Below are positions 8,580 to 19,540 of a DNA stretch of 36,036 nt, in pieces. The stretch's first letter is position 1; every line of letters begins with the position of its first letter. Source of the stretch: JBBDWJ01 sp040902925 (lineage in GTDB: Bacteria > Acidobacteriota > Terriglobia > Bryobacterales > UBA6623); NCBI GenBank assembly GCA_040902925.1, contig JBBDWJ010000128.1:1-36036 (forward strand), written 5' to 3'. Below the pieces are notes generated by a model, which saw only the letters and a program-made list of their open reading frames with translations, was not told the DNA's origin and searched no databases. The translations under genes and the position numbers were made by a program.

Positions 8580-9020
8580 CTAGTGAACGTGTCCCTTGAT
8601 AGCGTTCCCATGAAACGGCCGCTGGGCCCGCTCGAAACGCAGCCCGGCGCGCAGCAGACGTTCTTCCATGGGCTCGTCGTGCAACACGACGATGCTGTCG
8701 CCGTCGATGTCGATATCACGATGCAGGTTCCCGATCAGATGCCCCACGAAGGCTGCTTCCTTGGCGCTGCTGATGCGAATCACGAGTACGTCTTCCGGCG
8801 CTGCTTCGACCACGTATACCTTGGTCGGCGCCGCGAGCAGAACCTGCCCGGGCCAAAGCTTGGTGCCGGTCGGCAGGGCCAAGGCGAGCTCCACGCCATC
8901 GGGGGCGAGCACGCGCCGCCGCACCTTGGCCCGGTCCGATGCCGTCATCGGTAGAATCACCCGCTCAAACGCGCCATTGGGCGGCTCGAATGTTTGCGGC
9001 AGTTCGTCAATTCGAATCAC
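8580..9020 (-). CDS. ureE: Urease accessory metallochaperone UreE
   Basis: 146 residues. UreE binds nickel and passes it to UreG. The N-terminal peptide-binding-like domain contains 'RRRVLAPDGVELALALPTG', and the C-terminal metal-binding domain contains 'GHLIGNLHRDIDIDGDSI', whose HLIGNLH segment carries the conserved interface histidine. The C-terminus is short and ends in GHVH, so the long His-rich tail of Klebsiella-type UreE is absent. The start is GTG at 9020 with AGGAGG five bases upstream. It lies 35 bases after ureC. Confidence 0.92.
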   Translation of the reverse strand: MIRIDELPQTFEPPNGAFERVILPMTASDRAKVRRRVLAPDGVELALALPTGTKLWPGQVLLAAPTKVYVVEAAPEDVLVIRISSAKEAAFVGHLIGNLHRDIDIDGDSIVVLHDEPMEERLLRAGLRFERAQRPFHGNAIKGHVH

Positions 9021-9055
9021 GCTAACCTCCTAAGGGCGGACCGGCCGGACGTTGA

Positions 9056-10762
9056 TCAAAACAAGAAATACCGTTGCGCCAGCGGCAGCTCCTTCGCTGC
9101 TTGGCTCTGGATCAATTCCCCATCGACGCGCACCTGATAGTTCTCGGGGTTGATCTCGACCTGAGGCGTCGCGTCGTTCAGCAACAGGTCGCGCTTGCGC
9201 ACGCCTCGCGTCTTGCTCACCGGCAGCAGCCGGCGTCCCAGCCGTTTCGAGAGCGTTCCCTCGTCGAGCGCGGCTTGCGACACAAACGAAAAACACAACG
9301 CCGCGGGAGCACGCCCTAGCGCTCCGAACATCGGCCGGTAAAACACCGGCTGCGGCGTCGGAATCGACGCGTTGGGGTCGCCCATCAGCGACGCGGCGAT
9401 GAATCCGCCCTTGATGATCAAGCTCGGCTTGATCCCAAAAAACGCCGGCTCCCACAAGACCAGATCCGCGTATTTGCCGGTTTCGACCGAGCCGATGTAA
9501 CCGGAAACGCCATGCGTGATCGCCGGGTTGATGGTGTACTTTGCGACGTAGCGCCGGATACGGAAATTGTCGTTGCGTGATGAATCCTGAGGCAGAGGCC
9601 CTCGCTGCACCTTCATGGAGTGCGCCGTCTGCCAGGTGCGGCAGATGACTTCGCCGATGCGGCCCATCGCCTGTGAATCCGAGGCCATCATGCTAATCGC
9701 TCCGATGTCGTGCAATACGTCCTCGGCGGCCATCGTCTCCGGCCGGATGCGCGACTCAGCGAATGCGACGTCCTCGGGAATCTTCGAGTTGAGGTGGTGG
9801 CAGACCATCAGCATGTCGAGGTGCTCCTCGAGCGTGTTGACGGTGTAAGGCATCGTCGGGTTCGTGCTCGAAGGCAGCACGTGCGGGAAGGAAACGACCT
9901 TCATGATGTCGGGAGCGTGCCCGCCGCCCGCTCCCTCGCTGTGATAGGTGTGGATCGCGCGATCCTTGAACGCCGCGATGGTGTTCTCGACAAACCCCGA
10001 CTCGTTGAGTGTGTCTGTGTGGATGGCCACCTGCACGTCAAACTTCTCCGCCACGTTGAGACAGTTGTCGATCGCGGCAGGAGTCGTTCCCCAGTCCTCG
10101 TGCAGCTTCAGGCCCATCGCCCCGGCGCGCACTTGCTCTTCGAGCGGTTCGGGCAGGGAAGCGTTGCCTTTCCCGAGAAACCCGAAGTTCAACGGCAGAT
10201 CTTCAACGCCTTCAAGCATGCGCTGGATGTTCCACGAGCCCGGCGTACATGTCGTCGCCTTGGTGCCTTCGGCGGGCCCCGTGCCGCCGCCGATCATCGT
10301 CGTCAGCCCGCTGTAGATCGCCTCCCAGGCCTGTTGCGGGCTGATGAAATGGATGTGCGCATCGATGCCGCCGGCGGTGAGGATTTTGCCCTCGCCCGCG
10401 ATGATCTCGGTGGAGGCCCCGATCGCGAGTACCGGCGCGACACCGTCCTGAATGTCGGGGTTGCCAGCCTTGCCGATGCCGCAGATCTTGCCGTCGCGTA
10501 CGCCGACGTCGGCTTTCACGATGCCCCAGTGGTCAACGATGATGGCGTTGGTGATGATCAGATCAGGAACGCCGTCCGCGCGAGAGCGCTGTGATTGCCC
10601 TTGCCCGTCGCGAATCGTCTTGCCGCCTCCAAAAACGACTTCCTCGCCGTAGGTCGCGTAGTCTTTTTCAATTTCCAGAATCAGCTCGGTATCGCCTAGA
10701 CGCACGCGGTCCCCTGTCGTCGGCCCGTAGAGTCCGGCGTAGTTCTGGCGCGCGATTTTCAT
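9056..10762 (-). CDS. ureC: Urease alpha subunit UreC
   Basis: 568 residues, the catalytic subunit that hydrolyses urea to ammonia and carbamate with a dinuclear nickel centre. All expected ligands are visible: H136 and H138 (GGIDAHIHFISPQQ), the carbamylated lysine K219 (GLKLHEDWG), H248 (AIHTDTLNESG), H274 (HTYHSEGAGGGHAPD) and D362 (DSQAMGR). The active-site flap C321-H322-H323 (MVCHHLNSKIPEDVAF) is also intact. Numbering runs two ahead of the Klebsiella enzyme. ATG overlaps the ureB stop by four bases. The C-terminus LAQRYFLF is typical. Length is normal and nothing suggests loss of function. Confidence 0.98.
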   Translation of the reverse strand: MKIARQNYAGLYGPTTGDRVRLGDTELILEIEKDYATYGEEVVFGGGKTIRDGQGQSQRSRADGVPDLIITNAIIVDHWGIVKADVGVRDGKICGIGKAGNPDIQDGVAPVLAIGASTEIIAGEGKILTAGGIDAHIHFISPQQAWEAIYSGLTTMIGGGTGPAEGTKATTCTPGSWNIQRMLEGVEDLPLNFGFLGKGNASLPEPLEEQVRAGAMGLKLHEDWGTTPAAIDNCLNVAEKFDVQVAIHTDTLNESGFVENTIAAFKDRAIHTYHSEGAGGGHAPDIMKVVSFPHVLPSSTNPTMPYTVNTLEEHLDMLMVCHHLNSKIPEDVAFAESRIRPETMAAEDVLHDIGAISMMASDSQAMGRIGEVICRTWQTAHSMKVQRGPLPQDSSRNDNFRIRRYVAKYTINPAITHGVSGYIGSVETGKYADLVLWEPAFFGIKPSLIIKGGFIAASLMGDPNASIPTPQPVFYRPMFGALGRAPAALCFSFVSQAALDEGTLSKRLGRRLLPVSKTRGVRKRDLLLNDATPQVEINPENYQVRVDGELIQSQAAKELPLAQRYFLF

Positions 10763-11127
10763 CGGCCGGCCTCTCTTTGCGACGAGTCCGCCATACCGTC
10801 CAACGCGGCCGCCCGCTTTTCTTCGAGGCTGCCCTGCACTTTGGCGTTCATTCCGAACACGCAGCGGTCTCCGGCAATGGCAACGATTTCAATCTCACGG
10901 CTTTCCCCAGGTTCAAACCGCAGCGCCGTGCCCGAGGGCACATTCAGACGAAACCCGTAGGCCTGCTCGCGATCGAATCGTAAGGACTGGTTGACTTCGA
11001 AGAAATGCGAATGCGACCCGACCTGGATGGGCCGGTCGCCCAGGTTGTCCACGCGCAGCTTTCGCGTTTCGCGGCCGCTGTTCAACTCCACATCGCCGTC
11101 CCCAAGAAAAACTTCGCCGGGAATCAT
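10759..11127 (-). CDS. ureB: Urease beta subunit UreB
   Basis: 122 residues from ATG at 11127, giving the standard MIPGEVFLGDG start. A GTG at 11136 would add three residues, but GAGG eight bases before the ATG decides for the shorter form. The central 'VGSHSHFFEVNQSLRFDR' and 'GFRLNVPSGTALRFEPG' blocks are characteristic of the beta subunit, which packs against UreC in the trimer of (alpha-beta-gamma) units. It lies 10 bases after ureA and overlaps ureC by four bases. The C-terminal tail from about residue 100 is rich in Ala and Arg and variable in the family. Confidence 0.96.
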   Translation of the reverse strand: MIPGEVFLGDGDVELNSGRETRKLRVDNLGDRPIQVGSHSHFFEVNQSLRFDREQAYGFRLNVPSGTALRFEPGESREIEIVAIAGDRCVFGMNAKVQGSLEEKRAAALDGMADSSQREAGR

Positions 11128-11137
11128 TGCGCGCACC

Positions 11138-11440
11138 TCAGCGGATCGGGTCGTGAATCGTCACCAGCTTGGTGCCGTCAGGAAAGGTTCCCTCGACCTG
11201 GATTTCATGGATCATCTCCGGCACGCCCTCCATCACGTCGTTGCGCGCCAGCACCTCCGCGCCGAACGACATCAGCTCAGACACGCTCCTACCGTCGCGG
11301 ATGGCTTCCAGTACCTCCGCCGTTATGAGCGCGACCGCTTCGGGATGGTTGAGCTTGAGTCCCCGCGTCTTGCGCCGGCGGGCAACTTCGGCGGCTGTGA
11401 ATATGAGCAGTTTGTCGATCTCGCGTTGCGTCAGGTTCAT
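11138..11440 (-). CDS. ureA: Urease gamma subunit UreA
   Basis: 100 residues, the first gene of the operon. It begins MNLTQREIDKLLIFTAAEVA, has the 'RGLKLNHPEAVALITAEVLE' helix pair and the 'VQVEGTF'-type ending (here IQVEGTFPDGTKLVTIHDPI) of the gamma subunit. The length equals the family standard. The Shine-Dalgarno region before ATG is weak. The operon promoter should lie in the 540-base region shared with the divergent sulfatase gene, but I could not fix a promoter by eye. Confidence 0.96.
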   Translation of the reverse strand: MNLTQREIDKLLIFTAAEVARRRKTRGLKLNHPEAVALITAEVLEAIRDGRSVSELMSFGAEVLARNDVMEGVPEMIHEIQVEGTFPDGTKLVTIHDPIR

Positions 11441-11980
11441 AAACGAGCAAATTCCAGGGCACGGGCCTTCGGAAACCGTTCATGAGCGGTTCCGGTCCCG
11501 TCCGGTTTTAGAAAGGCGTCGTCACGAACAAGGTGAGGGACAGAGGCGAAGCGGCTAGGCCGAAGGCTAAGCGGAATTGTCGAGCCCTGGCCGGAGGAAT
11601 TGGGAGCGGCCTGAGACGCTCAACGACGCGCGAAGCCGCAGGGGTGGGCTCTACAGGGAGGCTGCCTGCCCATTCAGAATAAGTGCGGGCCCGGAGGTTG
11701 TCCAATCAAAATTACCTATCCGCTCAATAGCGGACAGACACTCTGGCCGTGTGCAATCGAGCCCTTTTACCGGTATAACATGGACGATCTGAAAGAGCCT
11801 GCCCCGTTGCTTCGGAGCGGCGCACCGGGCCGCCGGCGGTTGGGAACGTTGTTGGAGGAAATGCCTGCGCCGGCGGCAAAGAATGGGTTCGGCGCCGGCC
11901 GCAAAGTGGACTGGGACACGAACCCGCAACTTGCACTCGAGCCGCGGATTTGACTACCCTGGCTGCGCCGGGATATTCAA
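11441..11980. other. Divergent intergenic region ureA / sulfatase
   Basis: 540 bases upstream of both ureA (-) and the sulfatase (+), so it must contain both promoters. A small perfect hairpin TCCGCT-CAAT-AGCGGA sits at 11719-11734. A plus-strand frame is open from about 11611 to the TGA at 11951-11953 and could start at ATG 11780 (57 residues), but no ribosome site precedes that ATG and codon use does not favour coding. No RNA gene or repeat was recognised. Confidence 0.5.
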
Positions 11981-13726
11981 ATGAAATCTTTAAGCTCACC
12001 GGATTCGGCCTTCTCTCTCTCTGGCCTTGGGCGCTGCGCGCTTGTTGCGGCCTTGCTCGCGCTGGCGGCATGCGGTGGCTCGGGCGGAGACCCGGCCACG
12101 AGTCGGCCCAATATCATTCTGATCATGACGGACGATCAAGGCTGGGCCCAGGTTGGCTGGCATGGCAACGATGTCATCGAGACGCCGAATCTTGACCGGC
12201 TGGCCAGCCAAAGCGTGGAACTAACGCGGTTCTATGTTTCGCCCGTGTGCGCGCCCACAAGGGCGAGCCTGATGACGGGCCGCTACAACTACCGCACTGG
12301 GGTGGTCGATACCTATCTTGGCCGCGCCATGATGCACTCGGAGGAGGTGACCCTCGCCGAGATGCTCCGTTCGGCACACTACCGCACAGGGATCTTTGGC
12401 AAGTGGCACCTCGGAGACACTTACCCGATGCGCCCGCAGGATCAGGGTTTTGACGAGGTGCTGGTTCACAATGGCGGCGGCATAGGGCAGCCGTCGGACC
12501 CCCCGGGCAACAGCTATTTCGATCCCATGCTTCGCCACAACGGCCAGGAGAAGCGCTACCAGGGGTATTGCACGGATATTTTCTTCGACCAGGCTCTTGC
12601 GTTTATCGAATCGGCGAGTGAGCAGCCGTTCTTCGCCTACATTCCGACGAATGCCCCCCACTCGCCCTATGATGTGCCGGATTCCTATCGCGAGCCATAC
12701 ACCGCAAAGGGCCTCGATGACAAGGATGCGCGGATCTACGGCATGATCGCCAACATCGATCACAACGTAGGACGATTGTTGCAGCGCCTCGATGAAAAAG
12801 GCCTGGCGGACAACACCATCCTCATCTTCATGACCGACAACGGCCCGACGACACAGCACTTCACGGCAGGTTTGCGCGATCAAAAGGCGAGCGTGTATGA
12901 GGGCGGTATTCGCGCGCCGTTTCTGCTGCGCTGGCCGGGTCGGTTCGAGCCAAAAAGCGTGGACAGCCTGGCCGCGCACATTGATTTATCACCCACGCTA
13001 CTGGAGGCAACCAGCGTCACGCCGCCGCCCGACGTCAAGTTTGATGGCGTGAGTCTGATGCCGGCGTTGTCGGGTGACGGAGAACAGGCGAGTCCTGGCC
13101 GCACGATCTACATCCAGTCACATCGTGGCAACGAACCGCAGTTATATCGAGCTTTCGCGGCCATCACGCAGCGCTTCAAGCTGGTGCAGCCCCTGGCATT
13201 TGGTCAGCCCATGCCGGAGGATGCAGTATTTGAGCTGTACGATTTGGCCGCCGATCCCGGTGAGGCGACCAACGTAGCGTCTGAGCATCCGGAGGAAGCC
13301 GCGAAGCTCAAACAGAGCTACGAGCAGTGGTTCCGCGATGTGTCATCTACGCGCGGTTATGACCCGCCGCGTATTTTTCTGGGCACGGAACACGAGAATC
13401 CGGTTGTGCTGACCCGTCAGGACTGGCGCATTGTCGGGGACGACGGCTGGGGCGACGACTCCCTGGGGTTTTGGGAGGTTGCCGTGATGAACGCTGGCAC
13501 GTACGACATTCGCGTGCGCTTTCCCAAGCAACCCAGCGCAGGCCGCCTGGAATTTCGATTGGGCGCCGCTGAACTTACGCAGCCTTTTGCCGAGGGCGAC
13601 GAGGAAATCAGCGTTCCGAACATGCAGCTTGAACAAGGGCCTCAAACTCTAGAGGCCAAGCTGCTGCGCGACGGCAAGGCGGTGGGCGTGGCCTACGTGG
13701 ATGTGACGCGAAGACCCACGGAGTAG
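11981..13726 (+). CDS. Lipoprotein type I sulfatase (arylsulfatase-like)
   Basis: 581 residues. A lipoprotein signal ends in LALAAC with Cys31 as the acylation site, so the protein is probably anchored in an envelope membrane. The catalytic domain starts with NIILIMTDDQGW (metal-binding Asp51/Asp52). It carries the sulfatase signature C-A-P-T-R at residues 90-94 with LMTGR after it, so Cys90 should be converted to formylglycine. 'TGIFGKWHLGD' and 'IFMTDNGPT' are further conserved blocks. The last ~110 residues form a separate beta-rich domain (from about 'RIVGDDGWGDDSLGFWEVAV') that may bind substrate or pack on the enzyme. No formylglycine-generating enzyme or anSME is in the window. Substrate unknown; sulfated polysaccharide is plausible. 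The ribosome site is weak. Confidence 0.92.
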   Translation: MKSLSSPDSAFSLSGLGRCALVAALLALAACGGSGGDPATSRPNIILIMTDDQGWAQVGWHGNDVIETPNLDRLASQSVELTRFYVSPVCAPTRASLMTGRYNYRTGVVDTYLGRAMMHSEEVTLAEMLRSAHYRTGIFGKWHLGDTYPMRPQDQGFDEVLVHNGGGIGQPSDPPGNSYFDPMLRHNGQEKRYQGYCTDIFFDQALAFIESASEQPFFAYIPTNAPHSPYDVPDSYREPYTAKGLDDKDARIYGMIANIDHNVGRLLQRLDEKGLADNTILIFMTDNGPTTQHFTAGLRDQKASVYEGGIRAPFLLRWPGRFEPKSVDSLAAHIDLSPTLLEATSVTPPPDVKFDGVSLMPALSGDGEQASPGRTIYIQSHRGNEPQLYRAFAAITQRFKLVQPLAFGQPMPEDAVFELYDLAADPGEATNVASEHPEEAAKLKQSYEQWFRDVSSTRGYDPPRIFLGTEHENPVVLTRQDWRIVGDDGWGDDSLGFWEVAVMNAGTYDIRVRFPKQPSAGRLEFRLGAAELTQPFAEGDEEISVPNMQLEQGPQTLEAKLLRDGKAVGVAYVDVTRRPTE

Positions 13727-13757
13727 ACGAAAGCAGGTCCCAAGTGTGGCTTTGGCG

Positions 13758-15114
13758 TCACGCGTCGATTCGCGATCCGTTTTCGCGCGTTACCAACACT
13801 TCCTCAAGCACCACTGCCGGCGGTTCAGAACGAGCGGCAATCGGTGCGCGTACGGGCATGAATTGCACCAGGTCTTTGGAGAACATCAAATCCAGGGTCC
13901 AATCCAGCGCGACGCGGAGCTTCTTCACTAAGCGGGGCAGTTTGCTCAGATAGATAGTGCGCCACAACCACCAAGCAATGAACCCGGAGAAATTGAAGCC
14001 CATAATGTTGGCTACGCCGGTTCGCCTGCCGATCGCCGCGAGCTGCCCGATCGTCGAGAACGTAAAGGGCTTTTTCTCCCCGCCGCGGATTTCGGCAAGG
14101 ATGTTCCGCGCCAGAACCTTTCCTTCGCGCAAGGCATGTTGGGCTGTCGGTGGGTAGAACCCGCCATTGGTTTTATCGGGAACCATGGCGCAGTCGCCGA
14201 GCGCCCAGAGCCCCGGCCACTCGGGCGTGGCCAGGTATTCGTCCACTGCCACCCGGCCGCGCTCTTTGCGGCAAGGCAGCGCCGATAGCAGGGGGTTCGG
14301 AAGACGTGCCGGCCGTCCAGATCAGGGTCTTGGTTGGAATGGTGGTTCCGTCGCTGAGCTGCACCGCATCGCCGGTAACGCCCGTGACTTTGGTGTTCGT
14401 GCGGATCTCGACCCTGCGCTCGGAGAGTTTTCTCTGCGCGTAGAGGCCCAGCTTTGCACCAAGCTCGGGCAGGATAACCTCGCCGGGATGCACCAGCACC
14501 ACACGGATCAGTTCCTCGCTCAGGTGCGGATAAAACTCGAGCGCTTCGCGCAAGAAGTCGTTAATGCCTGCGATGGTCTCGACTCCGGCGAAACCGCCGC
14601 CGGCGACAACGAACGTAAGAAGTTGATCGCGCTCGCCGGCCGCGCATTCGAAATCGGCCTCCTCGAGATGCGCAATGAGACGGCTGCGGAGGGTGATGGC
14701 GTCGCTTAAGGACTTCATCGTCAACGCCCGTTCCTCGAGGCCCGGCAGTCCAAAGAAGTTTGTGGTCGAGCCAAGAGCCAGCACCAGGTGATCGTACTCA
14801 AGCGCATGCGGATGAGTGTCGCCGATGCCGTGCGAAACGCACACCTGGCGGTTTTCGAGATCGATCCCCTCGACGTCGCCGTCGAAGAAGCGTACTTTTC
14901 GCAGCAGCTTGCGGATCGGGTTGACGATGTGGGTGACGTCGAGATCGCTGGCGGCGACCTCGTGGAGCATGGGCGTGAACAGGAAAAAGTTCTCACGGTT
15001 CACTAGCGTGACTTCAATGCTCGAGTCGCGCGCCAGCGCCTTTTCGAATTCAAGAGCGGCGTAAACGCCTCCGAAACCGCCGCCGAGGATCAGGATTCGC
15101 GTGGGACTTGCCAT
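13758..15114 (-). pseudogene. ndh: Type II NADH dehydrogenase, frameshifted
   Basis: Two frames together make one 451-residue NDH-2-type NADH:quinone oxidoreductase. The N-terminal frame (to 14173) has the FAD-binding ILILGGGFGGVYAALEFE, the NADH-binding TFVVAGGGFAGVETIAGI and 'TLIWTAGTSSEP'. The C-terminal frame (14252 to 13758) has 'WPGLWALGDCAMVPD', the 'FYPPTAQHALREG' block and the membrane-anchoring tail 'WWLWRTIYLSKLPRL'. The break is at a G5 run on the plus strand, 14291-14295. Removing one base gives 'EPLLSALPCRKERGRVAVDE', exactly the family pattern, so the lesion is a +1 insertion. ATG at 15114 is preferred over the upstream GTG at 15159, which has no ribosome site. A sequencing error is a serious alternative to a true pseudogene. 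Confidence 0.85.
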
Positions 15115-15239
15115 GGCTTTGCTACCTTTCGAAAACCGCCGTCGCTCGTCGAGATTCACGGAGGAGGGCGTAGGGCGTTACGCCCCTCTCTCCGGTGCCG
15201 GGCCGCTCGCGCAGGTCGATACCGGCGGATGGGGCCGCG

Positions 15240-16355
15240 TTAGGGCCGAACGCCCGGAATATTGAGTGTCATCCTGTACAACGCGGAACGGGCCGCCATG
15301 TACAGCGTTTTGCCGTCCTCGCCGCCCCAGGCAAAATTGTGCGCGTGCTTCGGCGCGACGATCGTACCGAGATGCTTGCCTTCCGGCGAGAGAATCCAAA
15401 GGCCCCCCGGTCCTGACACATAGACGTTGCCTTGCATGTCGACTTTGACGCCGTCGATGGCGTCTTCGCCCGCGGCGCTGGTCATGTCGATGAACACTTT
15501 GCCGTTGGAGAGCGAGCCGTCGGCCGCTACGTCGTAACGCATCACGACCTTCTTCTTCTCATCCCAATTGCCAACGTATAGATACTGCTCGTCCGGCGAG
15601 AAGGCGATGCCGTTGGGGCCGGTCAGTTCCTGGGTCAACAGTTTGACCTTCCCGTCGCGGACCGCATATACGCCGCTGAAGGTCAGTTCCTTTCGCGGGT
15701 CATCGAAAAACTTCGGTAAACCGAACGGCGGATCCGTGAAAAACAAAGTGCCGTCGGAGCGATAGACCAAGTCGTTCGGGCTGTTGAGCCGTTTGTCTTC
15801 GTAACGATCGGCGAGGACAGTTAGCTCGCCATTTCGCTCCAGCCGGATCACCCGGCGATTGCCATGTTGGTCAATGGTCAAGCGGCCCTCACGATCGAAG
15901 GTCAGGCCGTTCGAGCCCGGCTGGCCGTACTCTGCAATGTCGGCGCCCTCGTAACCGCTGTTTGCGCGAAACACCGAAAGCGCCCCGTCGGCATATTTGT
16001 AGATGGTGTTGCTGTTGGGGTCGCTGAACAGCAGATAGCCACCGTTGCGGACCCAGACTGGTCCTTCGGTGAACTGGAAGCCCTCGGCAAGCTTGAAGAT
16101 CTTGGGGTTCGGCGGAACGATAGCGTCAAGGCCAGGATCGTTGCGAATGACCTGAACATTGACCTCCCGCGGTGTCACCGCAATTGGTCCGCGAATGCCG
16201 TCATGAAATTCGAGACGCGCGTAGCGCACCCAAATGAAATTCGTCGGCGGGTTCGAGATCGGTCCGTTCATGCCGAAGACCGCCAATTGAATCTTCTGGC
16301 CTGGCTTTACGTCGCGGCCGACGACAAGCCGGTTGGGGGCGTTCCAACCGTTCAC
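15240..16355 (-). CDS. SMP-30/gluconolactonase family protein, N-terminally short
   Basis: About 371 residues from GTG at 16355. A six-bladed propeller of the SMP-30/gluconolactonase/LRE family, which hydrolyses sugar lactones using one divalent metal. Likely ligands are the Glu in FTEGPVWV, the Asn in LNSPNDLVYRSDG and the Asp in 'EDAIDGVKVD'. Before the propeller lies 'NGWNAPNRLVVGRDVKPGQ' with 'LAVFGMNGPIS', which in related proteins is the end of a longer N-terminal sugar-binding-like domain after a signal peptide. Here sense is lost upstream of about 16356, although the frame stays open to 16691. The gene therefore seems to have lost its 5' end, and the GTG is only the best remaining start. 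It probably lacks an export signal. NDH-2 follows 125 bases downstream on the same strand. Confidence 0.8.
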   Translation of the reverse strand: MNGWNAPNRLVVGRDVKPGQKIQLAVFGMNGPISNPPTNFIWVRYARLEFHDGIRGPIAVTPREVNVQVIRNDPGLDAIVPPNPKIFKLAEGFQFTEGPVWVRNGGYLLFSDPNSNTIYKYADGALSVFRANSGYEGADIAEYGQPGSNGLTFDREGRLTIDQHGNRRVIRLERNGELTVLADRYEDKRLNSPNDLVYRSDGTLFFTDPPFGLPKFFDDPRKELTFSGVYAVRDGKVKLLTQELTGPNGIAFSPDEQYLYVGNWDEKKKVVMRYDVAADGSLSNGKVFIDMTSAAGEDAIDGVKVDMQGNVYVSGPGGLWILSPEGKHLGTIVAPKHAHNFAWGGEDGKTLYMAARSALYRMTLNIPGVRP

Positions 16356-16379
16356 GACAGAACCGCCGCGCTGTCCGAG

Positions 16380-16620
16380 CTCGCCGCGGGCCCGTTCGGA
16401 GGAACGCGCGTCATTCAGAGTCTGCTGCCCGTGATGCGCGAGCTGGGGCTGGTAACGATCTTTTGGGACGTGAATTTCTCGAGCGTCCAGAATGTGTTCG
16501 ATGAGGCGGGTGTCTTGAAAGACCAGGCCGTTCCGCGTCGGATCGACAAGTTTTTGAAGGAGTTGATCTGGATGACAAGGGTTGCGTTGGGGCCGCGAGA
16601 ACGTGGCGCTGGAGTCGTAA
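16380..16620 (+). pseudogene. C-terminal remnant of an NADPH-dependent FMN reductase
   Basis: About 80 codons with strong GC3 codon use that read like the C-terminal half of flavodoxin-fold NAD(P)H-FMN reductases: 'GPFGGTRVIQSLLPVMRELG', a strand with DVNFSSVQ, 'FDEAGVLKDQ' and the closing helix 'IDKFLKELIWMTRVAL'. The N-terminal half with the FMN-binding loop is absent; upstream the sequence becomes the antisense of the SMP-30 gene. In the given sequence the frame runs on into the zinc-ribbon gene. Deleting one G from the run at 16589-16592 instead gives ...VALGRENVALES and a TAA at 16618-16620, 17 bases before the next ATG, which looks like the original end. Recognition is by pattern only. 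Confidence 0.6.
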
Positions 16621-16637
16621 GGCAAGAGGTGACCACC

Positions 16638-16819
16638 ATGGCTGTCATGAGAATGATCTGTCCCGAGTGCGGCGTGGAGATGAACTTTCATGCCGAAAAG
16701 CTGGACCCGATGGCGGCGCTGAAGGACCCGGAGGCCATGGACCCGAACCTCAGCGGCAGTGTCTCAGAAATTCATTCCTGCCCCCAGTGCGGCAATTCTG
16801 CTACGAGAAGGAGTTCGTC

Positions 16820-16823
<4 letters not shown>
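16638..16823 (+). CDS. Small zinc-ribbon protein
   Basis: 61 residues with two CxxC pairs, MICPECG near the start and HSCPQCG near the end, separated by about 35 residues: a treble-clef or zinc-ribbon arrangement. ATG at 16638 has AAGAGGTGA upstream. The stop TGA overlaps the GTG start of the glucosidase by four bases (GTGA at 16820-16823), so the two are translationally coupled. The partner role is unknown; the overlap suggests the two proteins are needed together or in fixed ratio. The same frame is open far upstream (antisense to SMP-30), but a start there would include the RBS and unrelated sequence. Confidence 0.75.
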
Positions 16824-19486
<2,663 letters not shown>

Positions 19487-19540
19487 GTTTGCTACGCCCC
19501 AAATACTTTTGTCTGTGATCGATGCTAAGGAGGTCAAGTC

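Noticed and set aside
11780..11953. A 57-residue plus-strand frame between ureA and the sulfatase
   Set aside because: No ribosome site, no recognised family and no coding-type third-position bias in the upstream part of the frame.
14291..14295. Programmed frameshifting in NDH-2 (and at 27241 in GMC, 16589 in FMN reductase)
   Set aside because: The sites are plain G/C homopolymers without a slippery heptamer, an upstream stimulator or a family precedent. Slippage or sequencing error is more likely.
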